64,000 nt of DNA from Candidatus Desulfovibrio gallistercoris (GTDB taxonomy: Bacteria; Desulfobacterota; Desulfovibrionia; Desulfovibrionales; Desulfovibrionaceae), in assembly GCA_019118745.1 (NCBI GenBank), contig DWYJ01000041.1:1-64000 (forward strand), given 5' to 3'. The notes beneath the pieces were generated by a model, which did not search any database, was not told the DNA's origin, and saw nothing but the letters and a program-made list of their open reading frames with translations. This document shows, piece after piece, positions 9,258-17,193 of the stretch. The position numbers and the translations under genes are program-made. Numbering within the stretch: position 1 is the first letter of the stretch; each line of letters starts with the position of its first letter.

Positions 9258-9436
9258 GGGAAATGCTCCCCGCTGGCCGAAGCACGAACCGCGACAAGTC
9301 CCACCAGCCTAGCGAGCCGGGGCGCGGAGGCGATCCCCGCGCAGCGGGAGCGCCGCAGGGGGCGCTGGTATTGCGGGATATTTCCCGGCGTGAGCCCTGA
9401 CCGACGGGAAGCATCTTCCCGTCAGGAAAGTTTTTT
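9258..9436 (+). ncRNA. Candidate structured RNA with terminator-like hairpin
   Basis: GGGAAATGCTCCCCGC (9258-9273) pairs almost completely with GCGGGATATTTCCC (9373-9386), closing a 129-nt region. Inner helices include ACCAGC/GCTGGT and AGCGCC/GGCGCT. Shortly downstream is a hairpin, GACGGGAAG-CAT-CTTCCCGTC (9403-9423), then six T residues at 9431-9436. The arrangement suggests a small RNA or leader read on the plus strand. I do not recognise a known family and cannot point to a clear promoter. On the minus strand the same bases encode an Arg/Pro/Gly-rich open frame that I consider spurious. Confidence 0.35.
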
Positions 9437-9602
9437 ATGCGCGTCGAAGAGCGGTTTTGCCGGCATGGAAGTTTACGTGTGAGAAGCGCAGGGCGTTTTT
9501 CCGGCATGTAAAACGTCGCGCAGGCTGGGGTGGTTTTTTTGCCATATCATCGGGGGACAGGCAGGCGAAGGGCGGCTTTTGTGTCGCGTCGTCTTTTCAT
9601 CC

Positions 9603-9695
9603 TCCCTGATAAAGCGCGTTTGGGGAAGGATGGGGGGCCTGGGGGGAAGGGAACCCCTTTACGCGCTAGCTAAAGGGGTTCCCTTCCCCCCAGCC
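9603..9695. repeat. Composite palindromic repeat, copy 3
   Basis: AAAGCGCGTTTGGGGAAGG and a GGGGGGCCTGGGGGG run lead into a palindrome with arms GAACCCCTTTA and TAAAGGGGTTC, then CCCTTCCCCCC. The arms differ from copies 1 and 5 (GGAACCCCTCC/GGAGGGGTTCC) by matched changes on both sides, so the hairpin is conserved rather than the exact sequence. Confidence 0.75.
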
Positions 9696-9964
9696 GGACA
9701 CGGTCCGCGGGGGAGAGGCGGGGGTGGTAAAGAAGGATGGACAATCCGGGGAAGATATGGGAAAGAGGCGAAACGTCCCCCTGTTGCCGCGTGGCTGCGG
9801 CACGGGGATGTTGTTGATTTTGTAACAGAATATTTCCAATTGTTTCTTTTGCTGGAACAGTTGGGAAGATGTGGGGAAACAGTATCGGCCGGCATGTGCC
9901 GCCGTTGCACGCTTCGGCTGCGGCGGAGGAAGGGCGTCATGCTGCTGCCGGAAGGGGAAATGCC

Positions 9965-11440
9965 TTGCGCGCCAATATCCTTTGCGCCGGTCTGGGGACG
10001 CGCCTGCGTCCGCTTACCTATATAAAACCCAAGCCGCTGCTGAGCATAGGCGGCTATCCGCTGGTGGAGCGTACCATCCGTCAGCTCCGCGCCGACGGCG
10101 TGGACGACATCGCGCTGGTGGTGGGCTACAAGCGGGAATGCTTCGAATACCTGCGGGAGCGTTACGGCGTCCAGCTCATCGTGTCCGAGCGCTACGACAC
10201 GGCCAACAATTTTTCGTCGCTGGAGCTGGTGGCGGACAGACTGGGGGACAGCCTCGTCATCGACGGGGATCTGTATATCCGGCGGCCGCTGGTGCCGCTG
10301 GTGCGGCCCGGCGTCTCCCAGTTCATCACGCAGAGGACGGAACGTGGCAGGGAGTGGGAGCTGATCACGGACGACACGGACCGCGTGGTGGCGGTGAAGA
10401 AGGATTCGCCTGACGGCTATGCCATGTCCGGCGTGTCCTACTGGACGGAAGAGGCCGCCGCGCTGCTGCGGCAGGAGCTGGCCCGCAGCGGCCCTGATGA
10501 TTATTGGGAAGACGCCGCCATCCGCATCCTTGATCGTGTGCCGGTGTACGCTACCCGTGTGAAGCTGCTGCAATGCGAGATCGACAGCCTGGACGACGTG
10601 CTGTCGCTGGGGCTGCTTTCGGCCGACGAGCTGGCCGACCAGTGCTCGGAGACCGCCCTTGCCGAAAAGCTCAAGGGGCTCACCAACGACACGTACCTCA
10701 TCCGCCTGCACGGCAAGGGGGTGGTGTTGCGCATCCCCGGCCGGGGGACGGATCAGATCATCGACCGCACGCTGGAATCGGCCATGCTGGGCCTGCTGGA
10801 CGGCATGGACATCACGCCGCGGTGCACCTTTTATTCCGGCGGCATCAAGACCACGGACTTTCTGGAAGAGTACGCGGTGCTGACGCCGGAGAGCCTAGAC
10901 GAGTCCACCATCGCCGGGGTGGCCGGGCTCATGCGGCAGCTGCACGCCATCCCGCTGCCGCAGGGCTTCAAGGAGAAGTACGGGCCCAACGCGGCCCTGT
11001 CGGTGCTCAATGAGGTCAAGCTGTACGAGCGTCAGAGCGGCATCAATCTGCTGGCCGACGAGGAGCGCCGCCAGATCTACGAATTCGCCCGCGAGATGGA
11101 CCGGGACGAAAAGCGCTTCTGCCACCGGGATTTCGTGCTGGAGAACATCCTTCGCCGCGGCGAGAGCATGAAGCTCATCGACTTCGAGTATGCCTGTTTC
11201 TGCTCGCCGTACTGGGATTACGCCAGCTTCGTGACGGAGACGCGCCTTGCCGGGGAACGGCTGGAGGCCTTCGTGCGCTGCTGCGGCATGGACCGGCAGC
11301 GGCTGCTCAAGGCCATGATCATCGTGGACTACATCTGGGGCCTCTGGGGCTTTTACCGGGAGTGCATCGACTACGGACGCGGCCGCATCGCGGAGATGGA
11401 CAGGAACCTGCGCCTGTTGCAGGCGGGGGGCACGCTGTGA
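9965..11440 (+). CDS. LicC-LicA fusion: nucleotidyltransferase plus choline/ethanolamine kinase
   Basis: This roughly 491-aa protein has two enzymes in one chain. Residues 1-230 match LicC-type cytidylyltransferases: ILCAGLGTRLRPLT, then the KPKPLLSIGGYPLVERTI, ANNFSSLELV and VIDGDLYI blocks. Residues 240-490 match LicA-type choline kinases: NDTYLIRL ... VLRIPGRGTDQIIDR, the catalytic loop HRDFVLENIL and the metal-binding IDFEYA. Together they would make CDP-choline or a related CDP-alcohol for surface decoration. No ATG fits; TTG at 9965 directly precedes RANILCAGLGT and is backed by GGAAGGGG, so I choose it over the in-frame ATG at 9869. The gene overlaps the next one by 4 bp (GTGA). The alcohol is uncertain. 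Confidence 0.82.
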   Translation: MRANILCAGLGTRLRPLTYIKPKPLLSIGGYPLVERTIRQLRADGVDDIALVVGYKRECFEYLRERYGVQLIVSERYDTANNFSSLELVADRLGDSLVIDGDLYIRRPLVPLVRPGVSQFITQRTERGREWELITDDTDRVVAVKKDSPDGYAMSGVSYWTEEAAALLRQELARSGPDDYWEDAAIRILDRVPVYATRVKLLQCEIDSLDDVLSLGLLSADELADQCSETALAEKLKGLTNDTYLIRLHGKGVVLRIPGRGTDQIIDRTLESAMLGLLDGMDITPRCTFYSGGIKTTDFLEEYAVLTPESLDESTIAGVAGLMRQLHAIPLPQGFKEKYGPNAALSVLNEVKLYERQSGINLLADEERRQIYEFAREMDRDEKRFCHRDFVLENILRRGESMKLIDFEYACFCSPYWDYASFVTETRLAGERLEAFVRCCGMDRQRLLKAMIIVDYIWGLWGFYRECIDYGRGRIAEMDRNLRLLQAGGTL

Positions 11441-12846
11441 GGGCATCGTTTCTTTTGTCCGCCGCGGGCTATCTGGGCCTGCTCGTCCTGCTGGAGGCGG
11501 CTTTTCCCGCGCCCGCGCAGGCCTATCTTGACCCCGGTACGGGCAACATCCTTGTGTATGTGGCCATCAGTCTGGTGGGCACCATCCTCTATTTCCTGAA
11601 AAACCTGGTCTACGCGGTCATGGGGAAGGCGCGGGGAGAGCAGGCCGGCAAGCGGGAGCTCCATCATGAGCGCATCCTGCTCTTTTCCGAAGGGCGCACC
11701 TATTATTATACGTTCAAGCCCATCATCGACGCGCTTCTGCGGCGGGGCATCCCCTTTTCCTACATCACGATGGATATGGAGGACCCGGCCCTGACCATCG
11801 AGGACGACCTCATGGACTCCCGCTACATCGGCAACGGCGCGGCGGCCTACGCACGCGCGGCGGGCCGCCGGGCGGACGTCATGCTGTCCACCACGCCCAA
11901 CATCGGCACGCCGGGCTTCCCCATGCCGCGGCCGCGCCGGGTGCGCTGTCTGGCCCATGTCTGTCACGGCGTGGGGGACATCGCCATGTACCAGAAGGGC
12001 TCTCTTGATCATTATGACGCCGTGCTCATGGTGGGGGACTTCATGCTGCCGAGCATCCGCCGGCTGGAAGAGCTGCGCGGCCTGCCCGCCAAGGAGTGCG
12101 TCTCCCTCGGTCTGCCTTATCTGGACGAGCTGGCGCGCAAGGCGCAGCCCAAAAAGGAGCGGAGCACGCCGCCCGTGGTGCTGGTGGCCCCGTCCTGGGG
12201 GAACAAGGGCTGCCTCTCCGTCTGCGGGCCGCAGTTCCTGGTGGATCTGGCCAAAGCGGGCTATGAGGTCATCTTCCGGCCGCATCCGCAATCGCTCAAG
12301 GTGGAGACGGACATGCTGTCCTCCATCCATGAGCTGCTGCACGATTTCCCCAATGTGCATTTCGATACGAACATGGACGCCACCGCTTCCATGAGCCGGG
12401 CCGACATCATGATCTCGGACAAGTCCTGCGTGCGTTTCGACTTTGCTTTCCTGTACGAAAAGCCGGTCATCACGCTGGATATCCCGGTACGCAACCCCGA
12501 ACTCTACGAAGTGGCGGACCTCGGCGTGATCTGGGAGGATACCGTGGCTGCCCGGCTGGGCGAGGTGGTGGCTCCTGAGCAGTTCGACCGCATCCTGCCC
12601 GCCGTGGAACGGGCCCTGGCCATGCCGTCCGCGGCGCTGGCGGCCTTCCGCGATCAGTGCGTGGCCTGCCGGGGCTGGAGCGGCGAGGCCATCGTGGATT
12701 GGACGCTGGGAGTGCTGCAACGCTACGACGCCCCCCAGGGCGAGCAGGCGGCGGATGCCCGGCAGGGGAGGGGGACGGACGCCGCGCCCGGCGGCCAGCC
12801 CGGCGAAGCGCCGGCGCAGGGCAGTCCGGAACAGTCCCCGTCATAG
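11437..12846 (+). CDS. CDP-glycerol glycerophosphotransferase-like membrane protein
   Basis: This 469-aa protein starts at a GTG that overlaps the previous stop (GTGA). It begins with a signal-like segment ending AQA, then the motif YLDPGTGN and a membrane helix (about residues 38-60). The rest matches the Glyphos_transf fold: VVLVAPSWGNKGC, EVIFRPHPQSL and ADIMISDKSCVRFDFAFLYEKPVITLDIP seen as separate blocks. Family members move glycerol- or ribitol-phosphate from CDP-alcohols onto teichoic-acid-like polymers. Because this is a Gram-negative and the upstream enzyme makes a CDP-alcohol, it probably attaches a phospho-alcohol to a surface glycan. The last 40 residues are Gly/Pro/Gln-rich. Confidence 0.78.
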   Translation: MRASFLLSAAGYLGLLVLLEAAFPAPAQAYLDPGTGNILVYVAISLVGTILYFLKNLVYAVMGKARGEQAGKRELHHERILLFSEGRTYYYTFKPIIDALLRRGIPFSYITMDMEDPALTIEDDLMDSRYIGNGAAAYARAAGRRADVMLSTTPNIGTPGFPMPRPRRVRCLAHVCHGVGDIAMYQKGSLDHYDAVLMVGDFMLPSIRRLEELRGLPAKECVSLGLPYLDELARKAQPKKERSTPPVVLVAPSWGNKGCLSVCGPQFLVDLAKAGYEVIFRPHPQSLKVETDMLSSIHELLHDFPNVHFDTNMDATASMSRADIMISDKSCVRFDFAFLYEKPVITLDIPVRNPELYEVADLGVIWEDTVAARLGEVVAPEQFDRILPAVERALAMPSAALAAFRDQCVACRGWSGEAIVDWTLGVLQRYDAPQGEQAADARQGRGTDAAPGGQPGEAPAQGSPEQSPS

Positions 12847-12985
12847 CGCGTTTTGCCGTTGAAAAAGCAAGGCGCGAGGCGCGGCCGGGGCCGCCCGGCC
12901 CGGAGCGGGCGGGAAAACCGTATTTTTCCCGCGAAGCGACAGGCCGCATGGTTTGAAACGCGAAGTATTTCAAACTGAAAATGCT
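12847..12985 (+). repeat. Hairpin-rich MITE-like element, copy A
   Basis: The element begins directly after the TAG of the glycerophosphotransferase gene. It reads CGCGTTTTGCCGTTGAAAA, then GAGGCGCGGCC, a GGGAAAA...TTTTTCCC hairpin, CGACAGGCCGCATGG, and ends TTTCAAACTGAAAATGC. The two ends are inverted relatives of each other (GCATTTT..TTTGAAA type). Related copies lie near 18.8, 26.0, 29.0, 50.3, 52.6, 61.9 and 62.2 kb. Confidence 0.75.
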
Positions 12986-13095
12986 CCAGGGCCTGTTGAC
13001 AAAAATTTTACTAATTATTTCAATATATACATGAAATAGGAGATACATGCTCCGCCTGCCCTGACGGGCGATACTCCCCTTGTTCCTGCTTTTTC

Positions 13096-13300
13096 CCCTG
13101 ATAAAAGCGCGCTGGGGAAGGGATGGGGGGCTTGGGGGAAAGGATGACGAGAACGCCTTTTCTCGCTTCGCTACGAAAAGGCTGGGCCCTCTCGCGCCGG
13201 CGGCGACCGAAAGGCGGCCCGCAGGGCCGTGCCCGTTAGGCGACACAGGAGCCTTACGGGCATCGACAGCAGGGCGAGGGGTTCCCCTTCCCCCCAAGAG
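13096..13300. repeat. Composite palindromic repeat, copy 4
   Basis: AAAGCGCGCTGGGGAAGGG starts the left module. The REP-like palindrome with arms GCCCGTTAGGC/GCCTTACGGGC lies at 13231-13262, followed by CATCGACAGCAGGGCGAGGGGTTCCCC. The 110 bp before it (12986-13095) hold a short AT-rich patch and no gene. Confidence 0.75.
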
Positions 13301-13337
13301 CAAATCCTGAATACCTCAAGGCGGGGAGCGGCGTCTC

Positions 13338-14465
13338 TCAGGCCTCGATGGTATGCAGCGTGTACTGGCGGGTGCCCAGACCGATGCGTTCGGCGTGTTC
13401 GAGCTGGCTTGCGCCGTGGGTATCGGGATGGATGTCGGTGAAGCAGTCGCCGTGGCTGCGCTCGCACTGGCCGAGGAGGCTGGAGCCGATGACCGGCGCG
13501 GCGTTGACGGCGTCGATGCAGGCCTGGTCCAGCGCCACGGGGTCGGGGGAGGCAAAGATGCCGATATCCGGCACGATGGCCGTGTCGTTGCCGCCGTGGC
13601 AGTCGCAGCAGGGCGAGATGTTGTTGGCTATGCTGATGTGGAAGTGCGGACGGTCATGCAGCACGGCGGCGGCGTATTCGGCCATGCGGGCATTGAGGAT
13701 GTCGCTGGCGGCGTCGATGGGGCTGAAGATGGCGTCATGGTTGCAGATGCCGATGCAGCGTCCGCAGCCCACGCAAGCCTCCTGATCGATGTGGGCCTTG
13801 CGCTGAGCGTCCCAGCCGATGGCCTGCTGGGCGCAGAAGCGCATACAGGCGCCGCAGCTCCGGCATTTTTCCGCCGTGACCACGGGTTTGCTGCAACTGT
13901 GCATGGCCATCTTGCCCGCGCGGCTGCCGCAGCCCATGCCCACGTTCTTGATGGCCCCGCCGAAGCCGGTACGCTTGTGGCCCTTGAAGTGGTTGAGGGA
14001 GATGAAGACGTCGGCGTCCATGATGGTGCGGCCGATGCGGGCCGTTGTGAAGATCTCCCCGTTGGGCACGGGGACTTCCACATCGTCCGTCCCCTTGAGG
14101 CCGTCGCCGATGATCATCTGGCAGCCGGTGGAGAGGGGGCTGAAGCCGTTTTCCTGGGCGGCGGCAAGATGTTCCAGGGCATGCTTGCGGCGGCCCACAT
14201 AGAGCGTGTTGCAATCCGTGAGGAAGGGCAGGCCGCCCCGCTCGCGGATCATGTCCGCCACGCAGCGGGCGAAGTTGGGCCGCAAAAAGGCCAGATTGCC
14301 CGGCTCGCCGAAGTGCATCTTGATGGCCACGAACTTGCCGGCCACGTCCAGCGATTCCAGCCCCGCTGCCCGCAGGAGCTTCTTCATCTTGGTCAGCAGG
14401 CTGTAATCCATGGGGCAGCGCATGTCCGTAAAGTAGACATCCGCCACAGTCTGGGGGGTGCTCAT
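13338..14465 (-). CDS. DUF362 family protein with two [4Fe-4S] ferredoxin motifs
   Basis: This 375-aa protein has the DUF362 fold in two parts. An N-terminal block contains FVAIKMHFGEPGN, and a C-terminal block contains ISPCCDCHGGNDTAIVPDIG. A bacterial ferredoxin insert lies at about residues 185-245 with CRSCGACMRFC and CVGCGRCIGICN, enough for two [4Fe-4S] clusters. DUF362 proteins are common in anaerobes and are linked to electron transfer, without a settled reaction. The ATG at 14465 overlaps the stop of the flavin reductase-like gene (ATGA), so the two are translated together; a longer frame to 14516 would lie inside that gene. Confidence 0.85.
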   Translation of the reverse strand: MSTPQTVADVYFTDMRCPMDYSLLTKMKKLLRAAGLESLDVAGKFVAIKMHFGEPGNLAFLRPNFARCVADMIRERGGLPFLTDCNTLYVGRRKHALEHLAAAQENGFSPLSTGCQMIIGDGLKGTDDVEVPVPNGEIFTTARIGRTIMDADVFISLNHFKGHKRTGFGGAIKNVGMGCGSRAGKMAMHSCSKPVVTAEKCRSCGACMRFCAQQAIGWDAQRKAHIDQEACVGCGRCIGICNHDAIFSPIDAASDILNARMAEYAAAVLHDRPHFHISIANNISPCCDCHGGNDTAIVPDIGIFASPDPVALDQACIDAVNAAPVIGSSLLGQCERSHGDCFTDIHPDTHGASQLEHAERIGLGTRQYTLHTIEA

Positions 14466-15049
14466 CCCTTTTGCTCCTGTTGTTTGTAGATCATGCCCGC
14501 CGTATAGGCCGGGCACACGTCGCCGCCCAGGCGGTAGTAGTGGCGGCTCGCGGCGTCATACACCAGCGGATCCACCTTGAAGATGTCGGGTTGGTCGCCG
14601 TTCATGCAGCTTTCCAGAGCGCTGACGTTGCAGATCTCGCCGATCATGAGCGTATGGCTGGGCAGCTCCACATGCTGGAGCAGGCGGCACTCCAGCACGA
14701 TGGGGCATTCCGCGGCGTAGGGGGCGTCCACATGCTCGCTGCGGCAGGGCGTGAGGCCCGTGGCGGCGAACTTGTCCACCGAGCGGCCGCAGGTGATGCC
14801 GGTAAAGTCCGCCTGCGCGGCGAGGGCGGTGGAGGGGATGCCCAGCGTGAAGGCTTTGCGCTGCAAAAGGGGATCATGCGTCCAGCGGGAAGGACGGATG
14901 GAGACGCTGACGCAGGGCGGCGTGGAATTGCAGATGCCGCCCCAGGCGGCCGTCATAAGGTTCGGGCGGCCTTCGGCGTCGTAGACGCCCACAAGCAGGG
15001 CCGGCATGGGATAGGTGAGAGGGCGCGGGCCAAGATCGCGGCGAGACAT
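14462..15049 (-). CDS. Flavin reductase-like (FMN-binding split-barrel) protein
   Basis: This 195-aa protein fits the flavin reductase/flavoredoxin family. It has LTYPMPALLVGVYDAEG, then MTAAWGGICNSTPPCVSVSI and HDPLLQRKAFTLGIPS, the FMN-binding split-barrel pattern. Desulfovibrio flavoredoxins of this type pass electrons from ferredoxin-type donors and have been linked to thiosulfate reduction; the role here is not proven. The ATG at 15049 follows AAGGAGTCCCGCC; the frame is open to 15205 but without a ribosome site. A 176-bp gap separates it from the PNPOx-like gene, so it may have its own promoter. Confidence 0.83.
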   Translation of the reverse strand: MSRRDLGPRPLTYPMPALLVGVYDAEGRPNLMTAAWGGICNSTPPCVSVSIRPSRWTHDPLLQRKAFTLGIPSTALAAQADFTGITCGRSVDKFAATGLTPCRSEHVDAPYAAECPIVLECRLLQHVELPSHTLMIGEICNVSALESCMNGDQPDIFKVDPLVYDAASRHYYRLGGDVCPAYTAGMIYKQQEQKG

Positions 15050-15225
15050 GGCGGGACTCCTTGCAAGGGTTGGCCGGCAGGGGACGCGGGCGCGTCCGCG
15101 GGCGGCGGAGAGCGTATCCTTTTCTGCTACCGCGCCGCCCGGCAACTGTCCAGTCCGTGGTGGCCCGCCGTGTCCCGTCGTCGACACGGGCCGGCACAGC
15201 CGCATGCCGGGCGCGCGGGCCCTCC

Positions 15226-15672
15226 TCAGCGGGGTTCCCGTTCCTTGCCGCTGATCTCCGCCACTTCGATGCAGAGCACGTTGACCTGTCGCAGCATGGC
15301 GTCGGGAGCGGGGCGAGGACAGCGCGCCGCATAGCGCAGGCTCAGGGCATCCAGGGCCCGGCGCTTCTCGTCGGTGTCGGTCACGAGGCGGATGCGCCCG
15401 CAGCCGCTGACGCTCTTGTACCAGGTGGTGCTCTGTTCCCGGACGATGGTCACGTCCAGTGCGGCGGCAAAGCCCACACGATCGTCCTGCCGGAGCAGAT
15501 CGAGCTTGCGGCCCGTGAAGCCGCAGTGCAGATACAGGCGGCCGTCCAGCCAGACGAAGTTGAGGGGCAGCACATACGGGAATTCCCCGCCGGAAAAGCT
15601 GACGAAGATCTCATCGGCGCGCTGGAAGAAGGCATCCAGCCAGGCGGGGTCGTAGCGAAGTTGTACTTTCAT
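15226..15672 (-). CDS. Pyridoxamine 5'-phosphate oxidase-like flavin-binding protein
   Basis: This 148-aa protein has the split-barrel pattern of the PNPOx-like superfamily. FVSFSGGEFPYVLPLNFVW and RLYLHCGFTGRKLDLLRQ are followed by a VGFAAAL strand and the STTWYKSVSGCGRIRLV segment. Such proteins bind FMN, F420 or heme, and this subgroup is related to the NimA/antibiotic-resistance-type flavoproteins. It begins 5 bp after the flavodoxin-like gene in the same direction, which implies a shared transcript. No substrate can be inferred. Confidence 0.82.
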   Translation of the reverse strand: MKVQLRYDPAWLDAFFQRADEIFVSFSGGEFPYVLPLNFVWLDGRLYLHCGFTGRKLDLLRQDDRVGFAAALDVTIVREQSTTWYKSVSGCGRIRLVTDTDEKRRALDALSLRYAARCPRPAPDAMLRQVNVLCIEVAEISGKEREPR

Positions 15673-15676
15673 AAGG

Positions 15677-15765
15677 CTATGCTCCGTACGGTAAGGGAGA
15701 GGGGAAAAGTGGTTTCGTGGATGCCGACATTATCAAACTATGCTCCGTACGGCAAGGGAGAGGGG
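15677..15765 (-). repeat. Short direct repeat at the 3' end of the flavodoxin gene
   Basis: A 28-bp stretch (15677-15704) recurs at 15738-15765 with one mismatch, an offset of 61 bp. The offset is not a multiple of three, so the second copy is read in another frame and the duplication has changed and extended the C-terminus of the flavodoxin-like protein. Confidence 0.8.
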
Positions 15766-16411
15766 GCAGGGCCGGCGGGACCGCCTGGGGGGCAAGGGCG
15801 GCCAGCACGGCCCGCCAGCAGGCGCAGGCGGCGGCGATGTCGCCGGCATCCGGGTGGCGGGCGGCTTCGGCCAGACGGGCGGCGCGCCCTTCGGTCATGG
15901 GGTGTGTGCCCTTGCGGGCGGAGGCGGCCAGCACATGCGGGCTGACCCTCCCCTGACAGAGGAATTCGCCCACGATCCGGTTGCCGTTGGCCGTCAGCAG
16001 GGCCCGGGCCCCCTCGAGACAGCGGCTGGCGTGGGGCGAATGGGGCCAGGCCCCCAGTGTGCCGAAAAGAAAGATATGCTTGGCACGGATGCCGGCCCAG
16101 CAGCGCTGCGCGCGGGCGTCCGGCAGGCCCTTTCGTACCCAGAAGCCCAGAGCAAGCAGATCGTATGCCGTGGTGTCGGGCTGCCGCGTCACGCTGAAGA
16201 GCGGGAGATGCCCCAGGGTGAGCGCTTCGGCCAGCCGGCGGGTATTGCCCGTCACCGAGGAGTAGATCACGGCCGCGCGCAGGCCGGGGAAAGGCCCGGC
16301 GGGTGGGCAGCCCTTTGTGTCGTCCTGCGGCACGAGGCAGCGGGCATGGGGCCGGGCGGCTTCCACCACCTCCGGCAGGCGGGCGGCGTTCGGGGTGGGG
16401 CGGTCAGTCAT
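15677..16411 (-). CDS. Flavodoxin family protein
   Basis: This 244-aa protein has the FMN phosphate-binding loop YSSVTGNTRRLAEAL (about residues 50-64) and the DLLALGFWVRKGLPD and HIFLFGTLGAWPHSP segments of flavodoxin/FldA-like folds. About 45 N-terminal residues precede the fold. The C-terminal tail after about residue 215 comes from a 61-bp tandem duplication. It probably carries electrons to the neighbouring flavin and Fe-S proteins. It overlaps the regulator gene by 8 bp (ATGACTGA), so translation is coupled to it. Confidence 0.82.
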   Translation of the reverse strand: MTDRPTPNAARLPEVVEAARPHARCLVPQDDTKGCPPAGPFPGLRAAVIYSSVTGNTRRLAEALTLGHLPLFSVTRQPDTTAYDLLALGFWVRKGLPDARAQRCWAGIRAKHIFLFGTLGAWPHSPHASRCLEGARALLTANGNRIVGEFLCQGRVSPHVLAASARKGTHPMTEGRAARLAEAARHPDAGDIAAACACWRAVLAALAPQAVPPALPPLPCRTEHSLIMSASTKPLFPSPLPYGA

Positions 16412-17102
16412 GGGCGCTGCGCTCCAGGGTCTCGCGCTGGAGGATCTCTATGTGGCGGCGTTCCAGCCGGATGACGCCCGCCCGCGCAAGCCCGTTGAGC
16501 TCCCGGCTCAGACTTTCGCGGCTGACGCCCAGCAGGCGCGCCAGCAGTTCCCGCGTGCCCGAAAGGTGGAGAGTGGCGCTTTTTTCCATGCGGCTCCGGT
16601 GCAGCAGCCAGGCGGCGACCCGGCGCGAAACGGAGATGACCCCCTGTGAGCTGACGATTTTGTTGATGAACAGCCGCTGCCGGTGGGAAAGGACCCCCAG
16701 CAGGTAGGCCGCCAGCGCCGGATTATGGGAGAGGCAGCGCAGGAGGGCGCTTTTTTCCAGCCAGAGCACGCGGCCGCTCGTGACCATGACGGCCGAGGTG
16801 GGCACGCCTCCGGTGTAGTAGAGGGCCGCCACATCGCAGAAGGCGCCGGGCCGCAGCAGGTGCAGCACATATTCCCGCCCCTGCGGGCCGGCCTTGGTCA
16901 GCTTGACCTCGCCGGACAGGAGGAAGGGCAGGGCGTTGAGCTCCTCGCCTTCCCGGTACAGGGTCTCGGCGGCGGCCACGTCCTGCAGGCGGGCGCGGGC
17001 CGCCAGTTCCGGCCAGTCGGCGTTTTCCAGCACATCGGCCAGATCCCGCTGATGCAGGGCGGCGCGCAGGCGGTTCTCAGGCGTGGTGGCGGTATGGGGC
17101 AT
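16404..17102 (-). CDS. hcpR: Crp/Fnr family regulator, HcpR-like
   Basis: This roughly 232-aa protein has an N-terminal cyclic-nucleotide-type effector fold (about 30-140: LYREGEELNALPFLLSGEVKL, seen in pieces). A dimer helix follows, then a C-terminal winged helix with recognition segment GVSRESLSRELNGL. The RExxxR pattern equals the CRP residues that read TGTGA. No FNR-type N-terminal Cys cluster is present. Its place right after hcp, and the TGTGA-N6-TCACA palindromes before hcp, fit HcpR, the nitrosative-stress regulator of sulfate reducers. The start is uncertain: ATG at 17102 has a weak ribosome site, and GTG at 17171 would add 23 residues. Confidence 0.75.
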   Translation of the reverse strand: MPHTATTPENRLRAALHQRDLADVLENADWPELAARARLQDVAAAETLYREGEELNALPFLLSGEVKLTKAGPQGREYVLHLLRPGAFCDVAALYYTGGVPTSAVMVTSGRVLWLEKSALLRCLSHNPALAAYLLGVLSHRQRLFINKIVSSQGVISVSRRVAAWLLHRSRMEKSATLHLSGTRELLARLLGVSRESLSRELNGLARAGVIRLERRHIEILQRETLERSAHD

Positions 17103-17193
17103 GGCGGACTCGTGAGGGTTGCGGGCACGGCGGCCCGGCCGGGGAGAGACCGGCGCGGCAGCCTCCGGCACAGGCTGCCGCGCCGCGGGGGGA

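Larger units (their letters stand above)
8478..9964. other. 1.49-kb non-coding stretch between gdhA and the LicC-LicA gene
   Basis: This stretch holds a G/C hairpin after gdhA (about 8493-8519), a 101-bp tandem repeat (8645-8900), a candidate structured RNA with terminator (9258-9436) and a composite palindromic repeat (9603-9695). A short AT-rich segment just before the next gene (about 9810-9860) probably contains its promoter. Open frames in 8900-9250 have no ribosome sites or recognisable motifs. I see no supportable protein gene. Confidence 0.6.

Noticed and set aside
9184..9507. A 107-codon minus-strand frame rich in Arg, Pro and Gly in the non-coding gap
   Set aside because: No ribosome site or known motif, and it coincides with a region that folds well on the plus strand. 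A structured RNA or plain intergenic DNA is more likely.
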